Positions 13,324 to 24,400 of a stretch of 64,000 nt of DNA are shown here, in pieces. The position numbers were made by a program, and so were the translations under genes. A model generated the notes under the pieces. The model saw only the letters and a program-made list of their open reading frames with translations. It was not told where the DNA came from and did not search any database. Numbering within the stretch: position 1 is the first letter of the stretch; the number at the start of each line of letters is the position of its first letter. Origin of the DNA: Aquila chrysaetos chrysaetos (lineage: Eukaryota > Chordata > Aves > Accipitriformes > Accipitridae). The stretch spans positions 18,171,363-18,235,362 of the forward strand of contig NC_044005.1 in NCBI RefSeq assembly GCF_900496995.4. The letters run 5' to 3'.

Positions 13324-14759
13324 ATGACTATTAGCTGATTAGTAAGTGACAAGGGAGGGGAAAAAGGAAGGGATGGGAACATGTATAATCATTTCTGTAT
13401 CACTTTGTTCTTTCTTCCCCATAGCCAGTCAAAAGCTGGGAAAAGAAAACGCTATCTCCCTCTCTTACCATTATGAAAAGTTGGGAAGAAGCCCTCCCTT
13501 ATCAATGCATGCAGGTCTGTGCAATCTCAATTCAGCATGACAAAAATCAATGCCTGAAACACTGAGAAATTATCATCTGGTGGATCTCTTAATAATCTTC
13601 ACATCAAGACAGAAATGTTTTCCAGAAACTCAGAAACTCTGCTTAGTCAGATGCAAGCCACTCACCTCAAGGAAATACAAGCAAAACTAGTTACAATTAA
13701 ATAGCTTATGATGAATCTTAGATTTTCTTTTAGATAGTCAGTCCAGTTTAAGTTTAGACTCCATTAATGTGTGAATCTGAGAAAGCCAAATCAGTTTCTC
13801 TCCACTGCAAACACACAGAGGAGCATCTTTTAAGCAAGCTAGCACATGCTTTACTGTCTTTCGTTTGATTGGTTGGTTAGTTTGGTTCATTGGTTTGGGG
13901 TTTTTTTTAAAAGCATAATGGTACTTTAATAGCATATCTGCAAACATTTCAATTTTTTTCTTTGGTAAATGCACTGAGGAAAGATTGACCCTCCACAACA
14001 AGTGAAATGTACTCAGGCAGTTCTTTACAGGTATGCCTTTCCATTTCCATGCAATCAGAGAGGAAAAATGTTGATTCTGAGAGTGGTAATAAAGACTACG
14101 AATTTAATAGCATTCTAATACACAACTTAAATGTGTGTTTGTTATTCTTCCAATCAGTGCATTATAGGAATAAATACAGAAAATACAACTGTGATTGCAC
14201 AGAGGTGGTAAATCATGGTGCTCTCAAGATTTTATGAAAAATCCACTGAATTAATTGAGTCTCCTTAGATTCCAATAGCCTTTGGCTGAGTCCCTTAATG
14301 ATATTAAAATCCATCTGTTATTAAACATCATGTTTAATACAATAGTATGCAAATGCTGTGATTTGTAAATATCATTATGCAAAAGTTCAGGTCCAATCAT
14401 GCTCCTCTTGAAGTCTGCAACATAATTTCTGTAGACATCAATAAGAATAGGTCTGGGATATCAATTTTTAATTGCACTGTGTACAAGTATTGACAGAAGA
14501 ATACAATACGGTAGTCACAAAATTAAAGAGGCTTCTATGAAACCTACAAAGAAGAGCAGCACAGAATCAATGAAGTAAAAGCAGTATTTCAAAAAATAAT
14601 AAATCAGACTTGGCAGTTTTGGAAAACAGTACTGAAGAAAAAGACAAATGAATTGGCACAGTTTAACAACCTAATTTCTAAGTGCACTTTATAATAACTC
14701 TCCTTACAAGCTGCTGTTTCCCCTGAAGATGACGACAAAAAGCCTCATTAGAATATCAC
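13324..14759. other. intergenic sequence downstream of UNC79
   Basis: This is AT-rich unique sequence. ORFs at 13346-13540, 13738-14001 and 14007-14237 have no recognisable family. Pyrimidine and purine runs occur near 13900-13960. Longer UNC79 transcripts could extend here. Confidence 0.5.
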
Positions 14760-14777
14760 TGTTTTATAGTGACAGGT

Positions 14778-14783
14778 TTTATT
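14778..14783 (-). promoter_or_regulatory. candidate UNC79 polyadenylation signal AATAAA
   Basis: On the minus strand this reads AATAAA, about 506 bases after the UNC79 stop. The following 60 bases in gene sense include T-rich and TG-containing stretches that could serve as a downstream element. A weaker ATTAAA-type signal lies further on, near 14333. Confidence 0.45.
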
Positions 14784-15044
14784 GCATTGCCAGCTGTGAA
14801 TCTAAAAAAAAAAAGACACCCCCCCAACTCCTATAAAGGTTCCTAAAACCCGTTTTCTTTTGTTATCGTCAAAAAATAGCAACATAGCACTTCCATATGT
14901 TTGTGAATAACCACAATTCTATTTTTAAAAAAAATAGAAGTTAAAGAAAAGTGATTTTTGTCTTAGCTTCAAAAATAATGTAAAGAAACATTTAAGAACA
15001 AGATATTTCAATGATCAGAGAGATATGTACAACGTGATAGATTT

Positions 15045-15135
15045 GAGTCCAATCCTGCAAATACGTGTTCATGAATGCAGACTTGAGAACCTGTTGATCC
15101 TGAGTAAGTGTAATTAAAGACTGGCAGGATCAGGC
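15045..15135. repeat. small palindromic MITE-like relic in the UNC79 3' UTR
   Basis: The left arm contains aatcctgcaaatac and the right arm ggcaggatcaggc, so the outer bases (aatcctgc against gcaggatc) are near reverse complements about 65 bases apart. This resembles an old palindromic interspersed repeat of reptiles and birds whose ends read like gatcctgcaaa. The family assignment is from memory and the copy is decayed. Confidence 0.45.
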
Positions 15136-15288
15136 TTCACCCATTGTAAGCTTTTCCACAATCTGTCCTAGGCTAAAAAGTATAGATACAGTATATACTC
15201 TGTATACTGATTTATACAAAAGGTCTTTTACAGCTCTAACCCTGTTATTGCTAGGCTAAAAATGAACATTTGGAACAAATTACATGAA

Positions 15289-15489
15289 TCACAAAGGATA
15301 AAATTGAGATGCAGCTTCTGACGACTGAATTTCCACTTGAGCCATTTTAAATTGGGTACACTGTAGCCATTTGCGGAGCACAGATGAGCTATTGTTCATT
15401 TGTCCTGACCCCTGTAACATCCTTAGGCTGTGATGGTTGACATTGCTCTGGATGGCTTGGAGGCGTAGCTGGAGTCCAGCAGATAAATG
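15289..15489 (-). CDS. UNC79: UNC79 exon 19 of 19, terminal coding exon (201 bp of CDS)
   Basis: It encodes 66 residues plus [23 protein letters not shown], then [39 protein letters not shown] and ASQFYPL. The acceptor is tttcaacag. The short middle stretch after SLRML differs most from the mammalian form I recall, while the last 28 residues are essentially unchanged. The stop codon is at 15289-15291. A longer ORF overlapping in another frame is a shadow. Confidence 0.97.
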   Translation of the reverse strand, partial: HLSAGLQLRLQAIQSNVNHHSLRMLQGSGQMNNSSSVLRKWLQCTQFKMAQVEIQSSEAASQFYPL

Positions 15490-18400
15490 CTGTTGAAATA
15501 ATGCAAAACATTCAGTTTCCTTCCTTTAATACATATATTAATACAGCACTGTGAAGGGTACTGGTTGTTGGCCAGGGAAAGTTCTTCCACTGCCCCAATG
15601 TCACATTTTTTTCTTCCACATCCTGCACTGTAGTGTTGCCATGAAAGGCCAATGTGCTTACAGAAAGAACTCCATAGTGAGACCAACTCCAACACTTTTA
15701 TTCTCATCACCAGAATTCTCTTGACTGGCAAGCCACACTGATCCACCTTGCGCTCTCTCTTACAAACAGGGCCAGCAGCTTCACCCAAGCAAGCAGGCCC
15801 ACAATATCTGCTACAGAACCCAAATCTCCTGAGTTGAGAGTCCCAATCCTGATTTGTCAGGGGACTCTCAAGCCTAAGACATCAAGAAAACCACAGCTCA
15901 GGGAACAACCAAAACAGGGAGAAAAGGCCCTGCCACAGAACCTGTTAGAAGAAAGTGTTTCAGAAGGGAAAGGGAGAGCAGTACTGATTACAAGACAAGT
16001 ATCTTAGCTGATGATGCTCACACTTGAGACCTTCAGTGCTGAGCCATCCAGTGCATCTGGATACACTACAATGATCTATTTTCAGAGAGTCTGGAGACCA
16101 CATCTAATGATTTTATTTCCAGAATTTACAGAAATGTGTAACACTAAGAATAAAAGGATAAGGTATTAGAAACAACTTACCTTTAGATTTGACTGTATCA
16201 TTGGCAACCACATTGGTATGAGCTGTAGGAAGAGAGGTATATTTTGTTACTATAGAAGTGACTGTAAACATGCTCCAGTTACTGTGAGACAGAGATGGGT
16301 ATATCTAACCCATTTAGCTGTCTGAATGGACATAGCCTGAACAACAAATCTGAAAACGTGGTTATTTTTAAATGATGCATATGTTTTGGGGCAGGTAACT
16401 CTCAGAGGTAAAGAAGCCAGCTTCCCTTGTTTGTAGCTTGATGAATCACCAGTAGCAATTACTGATACCCTGTTTAAGGCAACGGTGAGAGTACAGAATA
16501 AAAACTTGTTAAAGGAAATCACTTCTTATTTTCCATGTGAGGGTGTTTCTGTACATGCAGGTGAGCAATACTGCAATAAGTACAGTAAACATTCTGCATG
16601 GCGAGGCCTACGTCAAGAACTGAAAAATATGCAGCAGAAGTTCCTAATAATAGGCCAGATATTTAAATGGTAACCAGCATTTTATAAACCACTAGCCACA
16701 TCAGTGCTTCACTGCAGAATGTGACCTGTAGGCCTGGGAGCACAGGTAAAAACTCTTAACTATCCAGAACAAGGCGGCAAGGAGGTCTGTGAATCTGTCA
16801 CCCATGATTGGCTTGATAGGTATTTCAGTCTCCTGCTCTTCAGAGAACTTTTATTTCTGAGTAAGTATAACATGACAAGCTTATGGAAGACAGAGAGGCA
16901 TTTCTAGCAAAAGTATTCATGTTCTCCAATATTAATTTAACCACCAAGGTTACTGCTCTAAAATGTTCCTCCAAATGGCATTAAAATTTGCAATTTGCCA
17001 ATTATGCTACTGGGAGCTGCAAGTTAAACCTAATCACTATTGACAACATTAGATAAAGTGCTGCTTCCCTTGTGCAAGGAACGATAATTGTTTCAATTTC
17101 AGTGCTGTTTTGCTGGAGAATCATATGCAGCGCTGTCAGGACTGATTACTTAGTCTACCACATGAAGAACCATATTCAAACCTCAGCATTTACAGACAGA
17201 TGAATGCCAAAACAGCTGGAATACAGCCAGATGGAGCAGACACGCGAGTTCTGTACATCCTTCCATGGGCTCTCACACTAATGAAGTGCTTAATCAGATC
17301 CAGTGACTGCAAGTCCTGATGTGTTTTTTGGAAAGCAGAGAACAGGTAAGCATACTGAGAAGCCATGCTCCATGCCCCACTGCCATCAACAAAACGTCAC
17401 TGAAAATTTCATCCAGCATTAATGAAGTTCCTCTGGAGCTAGCCAGCGGTGACAGGACTGGTGTCAGAAGTATGTCAAGCAAGGAGGGAAGCTAGGCAGA
17501 ATACTCAAGGTACCCCTCTGCATCTGAACCAATTCACTGGACATCTTTTACAGTCAGCTGAGAGAATCAAGCACTTCTCACATCCAGTTCATCTTGTCCC
17601 AAAGCAGGTATCTAAAATAGATCAAGATGAATCATGTCCAAAAATACCTGTTTATCTCCACTGACTATAAAGGGCACTCAGGGAAACTATTGATATCTAC
17701 ACTGTAGAGGTCTAAGGTTAGATACAGATCATTGTCCTCCATTGCCACTTCTGTCTTCAGGGTCTGGACACATTTAGGGAAACAAAACATTCTGCTGCAG
17801 GCACAAGCAAGCAAACCCTCCACTCCTACAGCTGCCAGTTAGATAAATGAGACAAGAAGACATTTTTGTTGAAGCACTTGAGGTTTATAACCTAATCCCC
17901 AGCCAGCCTTTTCTTCACAAAGGAAGAATACATAAAGCTAGTTAGAAAGAACAGCTGGAAGAACAGACTGCTGTCAGACACTGTCAGTTTTTTGGAGTTC
18001 ATATTTTCAACAGAATTATGTTGATTCCAGTGCAAGTTTTGATGAAAACCAGGCTGGAGAACAGGTTGGTCACTGTGCTTTTCTGGTTCCCCAACTCTGC
18101 TGCCTACCCAGTTCTCTAGAATTCTACCCAGTAGCTGCCGGAGCTGCCTAAAACCCCTGGGTGTCTGGAAAAGACGTTGCAGTTTGCTGAGCTGCTCCCT
18201 TCTCTGCTGTAGGCTCCTGAATTCCTCAGACATACATCTGATGGTCAGACAGAGAGCTGTGATAAGCAAGGAGCTGGTCTCCATCATCAATGGCTGTCCT
18301 GGGATGTCTATTTTCCCAGTTCCTTTGACATAGAAGGAAAGCTGAACACTTTCATTTTAGCCCTCCTAAAGCAGAATGCTTCCCCTCAGAGGAAAATATA

Positions 18401-21400
18401 ATGAATTAAACATATATGTGGGTATGTGTGCATCTGTCTAAATGTGTGTATATATATCTATCTCCAACTTAAAAAGAAAAATAAATACGTAACACTTGAA
18501 ATGTTTTCACAGGAAAGAAACTTTGTTTTCCTCGGCAGATTGGTAAAGATAGTCTAACATAAGATCAAAAAAATATCCTCTGAGAGTACAGAGAATGGCT
18601 CATAGACATGTCAATGCTATCAGTGCGAGTTTAATTTAATAGCAAAGGCCAACACAGTACGAGGAAGAGGAAACCTCACAGCACCAACACAAGGAGGAGA
18701 TGAAGGAGTGCTTATCTCGGGTATAAAGCTCTTCTTTCAGTGAAGGAGAGCTGAATTGTTTACATGTTCTCTTTCTCTCTTGTTTTAGGACATATTTTCC
18801 CCTCAATTGTCATACAGAAAATGGCCACCTAAGACAGCTATCCCATAAACCACCTGGCATCATGTGACATGCACCACCTTCTCATTGTGGTGCATTAAAA
18901 ATACATGTACATCATGCAATGACTTCATTAACAAATGAAGTTTCTGCAGCACCTGATTCTGTAGGTGGAATAAAAGACACTGTAGTAAATATATGAATGA
19001 TAAAAGGTCAGGATCTATCAGTGCTACTGTACTCAGTTCCAAGAGGAAGTCATTGGGAATTATTAATTTTGCTGAACGAATCTCCAGAAGACTGTTAAGA
19101 ATGTTCTGTTTTAAAAATCTCTCACTACACTATGTACTTTCCTTCAGTGAAAACTAAACCTTGTTTGAAAGGCTTGTATCTAAAATAAAATTTTAAAAAT
19201 GCTTTAAAACACAAGATAAAATGGTTTCATTATCAAAGGCAGGGCAATAGAAGATTGTCTAGCATAAAACAAACCACCAAAAAACTGCCCAGTCAAGTAA
19301 TATTCAAAGAATTATCATCCTTGCAGACTTCTGAAGTAGGACTAACAAAGTTCAGGTCTTCTTCAGAGCCACTGAAGAAGAGACAGTCTCAAAGCTGATC
19401 TTTTTTTAAATTACAGAGATGCCACTCACTTACTGGTTCCTGTGTGAATTAGCTTTACACTTTTGTCTCTTTGAAGGACTTCAAACATACAGTCAGTCTT
19501 TCCCCAAAATCATGACACTTACTTTTCAGATCCACAATAAATATTTTTGCAATTAGTTAGTTTTGAAAAAAAATAAGTAACCTGGGACTACGAATCCTAT
19601 AACACTACTATGTATATATATTGTTCCTGCAGGATTTCACTTTAGGGCTAAGTAAAACGGATTTGGTCAACCAGATTCTACTCTTCCATCTCCCATCCAC
19701 TGAACATGAAAGAAAGCTTAGCACTTTTACCTCTGAATTTCACAGGTTTATGAGCTTGATTTTGTAGTAACAATGTCCTTTTAACCTGATTTAGCATATT
19801 ATTGATATATACTCTCAAATATAACCCCCTGAAAGCATTCATTTGAATTGTGACAGGAATTTGGCCCTAAAGGCCTCTCTTCTCACAGCTTTAAAGCCAT
19901 TCTTCATCCTTGCCAAATTCTGGACATCCTGGATTGGCTGAAAGAGAAGCCCATGTCTTCCAGGGACAGCCATGATCACTTTAACATCCCATAGTGACAG
20001 AGTTTCTATAGTGAATCAAGTAATTACTGACTATAAATCTGTATTTTCACAATGATTGTGAATACTTTCATGCCAGTTAACATCAAGACCTTCAATTTTA
20101 GCTACTTTATTTTCAATTCCTGCTTGACCATAAAAGACTGGAGTAAAACAATAGTCAGAAGTTTCCTTTATGGCAACAGAAGAACTACATAAACCAACAT
20201 ATTTCAGTTAGATTCAGAGTGCATTTAAATACTTGATTTGTTGACATTCTATGTGAAAACTCCCTTCAGAATAATGCAATGGGAAAACATGTAAAAAAGG
20301 CTAGTGAAAACGATTTATGCTTGTGAGACTACTCCAATCCTTTGGGCATCAGTTCTGAAAATGCTGATTTCCACTGATTTCCAAAAAAAAGAATTTTACA
20401 TGAATGGACCATGCAGGATTTGATTCTCTAATCAAAGAATACCCTGTCACACATCGTAGGGGAAGAAGATCGACTATCAAATAGTATTTGACTAAGTCAG
20501 ACACGTAGGCATATAATAAGAAAACCACTGTGGCACGAAGTTTTTGTTATCAAGAATGATATGATCAGAACAGTGAAGTGATCTGCAAAGGACCTATGAT
20601 GATTAAGTTACAGAATGGCTGAAAATTCAGAGACTACCTAGAGGTTCTCAAAGTCAGTGACACCAGTTGAGTCTATTAGAGGAATAAGACCATTGCAACA
20701 ATGGAAGGAGGAAGAAGATCAGAAGTTCATTTAAAAAAAAAAAATAAAAATCAGAAGAACTTGGATTTGAGATTATGGTCTGGTCTTACTTCTTACCAGA
20801 GATTTTATTTTTTGTTATAGAATCACAGAATCACAGAATGGTTTGCATCCTTAAGGATCATCTACTTCCAACCCCCCTGCCATGGGCAGGGACACCTTCC
20901 ACTAGACCAGGTTTCTCAAAGCCCCATCCAACCTGGCCTTGAACACTTCCAGGGATGGGGCATCCACAGCTTCTCTGGGAAACCTGTTCCAGTGCCTCAC
21001 CACCCTCACAGTAAAGAATTTTTTCCTAATATCTAATCTAAATTTACTGTCTTTCAGTTTAAAACCATTACCCCTTGTCCTATCACTACACTCTCTGATA
21101 AAGAGTCCCTCCCCATCTTTCCTGTAGGCCCCCTTTAAGTACTGGAAGGCTGCTATCAAGGTCTGCCTGGAGCCTTCTCTTCTCCAGGCTGAACAATCCC
21201 AACTCTCTCAGTCTGTCCTCATAGGGGGAGGTGCTCCAGCCCCCTGATCATCTTCATAGCCCTCCTCTGGACTCGCTCAAGCAGGTCCATGTCCTTCTTC
21301 TGCTGGGTGCCCCAGAGCTGAACACAGTACTGCAGGTGGGGTTTCACAAGAGCGGAGTAGAGGGGCAGAATCACCTCCCTCGACCTGCTGGTCATGCTTC

Positions 21401-24400
21401 TTTTGATGCAGCGCAGAATGCGACTGGCTTTCTAGGCTGCGAGCGCACATTGCTGGCTCATACTCAGTGTTTCAGCCACTAATACCCCCAAGTCCTTCTC
21501 CACAGGGCTGCTCTCAATCCACTCATCGCCCAGCCTGTATTTGTGCTTGGGATTGCCCTGACCCATGTGCAGGACCTTGCACTTGGCCTTGTTGAACCTC
21601 ATGAGGTTCACACAGGCCCACCTCTCAAGCCTGCCAAGGTCTCTCTGGATGGCATCCCTTCCCTCCAGCATGTCAAGTGCACCACACAGCTTGGTGTCGT
21701 CGGCAAACTCACCGAGGGTGCACTCAATCCCACTGTGTCGCCAACAAAGATGTTAAACAGCGTGGTCCCAGTACCAACCCCTGAGGAACACCACTCGGAC
21801 ATCAAGCCATTAAGTGCAACTCTTTGAGTATGACCATCCAGCCAATTCCTTATCCACCGAGTGGTCCATCCATCAAAACCATGTCTCTCCAATTTAGAGA
21901 CAAAGATGTCATGCAGGACAGTGTCAAATGCTTTGCACAAGTCCAGGCAGATGATGTCCGTTGCTCTTCCCTTATCCACCAACGCTACAACCCGATCGTA
22001 CAAGGCCACTAAATTTGTCAGGCATGATTTGCCCTTAGTGAAGCCATGTTGGCTGTCTCCAATCACTTCCTTACTTTTCATGTTATGCTCTCCTAGGTTT
22101 TATTTCTGCATTAGCATTCAACCTCAGCTTCTTCCACTTTCTTTTTCTGGGTGGGAGGGGAAGCAGAGGACAGTATGTCTAGGAATCACAATAGACAGGG
22201 AACATCATTAACTAAATATTCATGGTCTGGTATGCCTACCTTTACGAAGATAGTAGAGTTGCATTCCTGTAAAGCTTCCATTAAACTAATCACATGCAGG
22301 CATACCATTTCCACCATCTTGAAAAAAAAAAAAAAGCATAAAAACAAATTAGTGTCCAGCATAACAGTGTTGTAAGCTCAGCCAACAGTCTCTAAAAAGA
22401 ATCTTCCTGCATTTGCTTGGCAATTATACTGAATCACTAGATATGCATTTATTAACCACTGACATATAAGATTAAATATTACATGAGCATACAAAGGACA
22501 TTTTTCTTTATTTAGTTTTCCCCTGATGCAGCAACACCTATCTGTTAAATATTTCAAAGTGCTTGATGTATTTTAATTCGTATCACACATCAAAACAAGT
22601 TGCCTTCAGCTTTGTTCTTTTCAGACATCATAAATCCTTTTACATGCCTTTGCTGTGTAGTTCTCATCAATCAGTGTGTCAGAAATTGATATTTTTATTT
22701 ACTGTATCTTTGAAAATTAGCATACCCACAAAAAACATCTTTTTCCCCCCCATCAAAAGACAATTTATTGTTCTGAACTGGCAGCTAGTCCATAATTCTT
22801 CCATTTTGTACCATGAATTATGACAGATGCAAATATCAGTTATTTGGAAGTAGACAGCATTTTATGTTTTATATTGTGTAAATTCATAGGTACAAGACAA
22901 ATACCCTGAGACAGCAGTGAGTATTTACAGTGCCTGTCTGAACTATGTGTAAATTCCCCTTGGTAATAATAAACTTAGCTTTTATGTAGTGCTTTTCATC
23001 TTCAAAGCGCTTTACAAACACTAACTAATTAACCTCACAACACCCCTGTGAGATGGGCAAGTATTATTATCTACATTTCACAGAGCAATAGCTGAGGCAG
23101 AGTGTTTAATAACTTGCACTAAAGCCACATAATGAGATACTTTCAGAATAAGGATTGGAACTTCCAGGTCATATTCTTGTTCTAAGCCTTGACAAGAAGC
23201 CTTTGTGTCTGACTAAACAACTGGTTAGTTAGAAGCATTATGCAAATTTCCTATTCATTCAAATGGAGCTTCATGAACTACTGTTGCCAACAGTGGCTTG
23301 TCAACCACAGAGACCTCACTAGATGTCAGAGGCTAAAATATAATTTAAAGACAGCTTTAGGTGGTCCTTGCCTGTTATGGACAAGACAAGGGAATAGTAA
23401 CTGGTTCAAAGACATTCAAGTGCAGCCCATGCAATTACAATTGAAAGGGCAAAGGTCCATACCTGCCTGGGGTGGAAGATGTTTCACACGGGGAAAGGGG
23501 ATTTACATAAAATAATTTCCATATAGATAGCAGGTCTCCATTTAAAAAAGAAAAAAAAAAAAAAAACAAAACAAAGAAAAAAGGAAAATCCCAAACCTTA
23601 GGAGCACCTGACTTAGAGGACTGGGCCACATATAAAGAATCTTTCTCTCTCAAAGCTAATATCAGGTTCTCCAGAGCCAGAGCTACTAGTTACCATCTCA
23701 GTTAAAGTTTAAAAGTTTTGACAAGTCATGACAGACTTGTCATGACTTTCTGGGAATTGGGAAACACAACACATCTTGCTTATCAGAAACAAGCTCTCAA
23801 CCCTAAGCCTGCAGGCGCAGAGAATCATTAGTCAATGGGAAGCAAAGGTAGCACCTATGAAAAGGCTGCTGGAATCCCTCTGGGTTCTTATTGTACAAAG
23901 CTGCTCCAACAGCAGTGAGTGGTTGGGATAAATAAATGCTTAAAACTTATTTCCAAAAAATGGTCTGGACAATTTCTGGATGGAGTGAACATTTCCCTTT
24001 CAAACCTTATCTCTAGAGATACCTCCTTCAAGTCATTCATTACTCAAAAATGTTTCCAGAGATATTTGTGTAGCTTATTTTTGATGAGTAACCAATGAGT
24101 TATGAGTAGTCAAGTGTCAGCATTTGTGTATTTTTTCACCATCATGTGGTAAAAAATATTCAAATGGATATCCACAGAATTATCCTAAAAAACTTGGTTG
24201 CTCCTGTAAGGCAGAGTCAGATGAAACAACAGGACCACTGTGAAGAGCACGAAGATATATGAAATGAGACCTGATGCAGGGAGCCCTTAATCCAACAAGC
24301 AGTGACTCTAGCTCTTGATTCTGTTTCAGGCAGATCCTGGCTAGATCCTTTCAGGCCCACTGCAAGGTTAAACCACTACCAATTAGCTTTCCCCTTAATT

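Larger units (their letters stand above)
14760..15288 (-). other. UNC79: putative UNC79 3' untranslated region
   Basis: This is about 0.5 kb of AT-rich sequence between the UNC79 stop codon and the first good polyadenylation signal in gene sense. It includes the palindromic relic at 15045-15135. The 3' end is inferred only from the signal; transcripts may be longer. Confidence 0.5.
16223..22239 (-). other. UNC79 intron between exons 17 and 18 (6017 bp)
   Basis: This is the longest complete intron in the window, phase 0. It holds the CR1 copy at 20816-22080, a TG/TA-rich stretch at 18410-18464, an unexplained 132-codon ORF on the minus strand at 17892-18290, and an AT-rich block at 16915-17130 that may be conserved. 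The rest is unique sequence. Confidence 0.85.

Noticed and set aside
1-14700. PRIMA1 coding exon
   Set aside because: Searched for the transmembrane and cytoplasmic-tail coding sequence on both strands and found nothing acceptable.
15423-15788. 121-codon minus-strand ORF
   Set aside because: It overlaps the last UNC79 coding exon in a different frame and runs through the intron acceptor; the real frame ends in EAASQFYPL.
18860-19042. Candidate penultimate UNC79 exon (peptide rich in Leu and His)
   Set aside because: Tested against the expected [16 protein letters not shown] segment and did not match; the true exon is at 22240-22317.
21543-22211. Plus-strand ORFs of 60-116 codons over 21543-22211
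   Set aside because: They are antisense shadows of the minus-strand CR1 copy.
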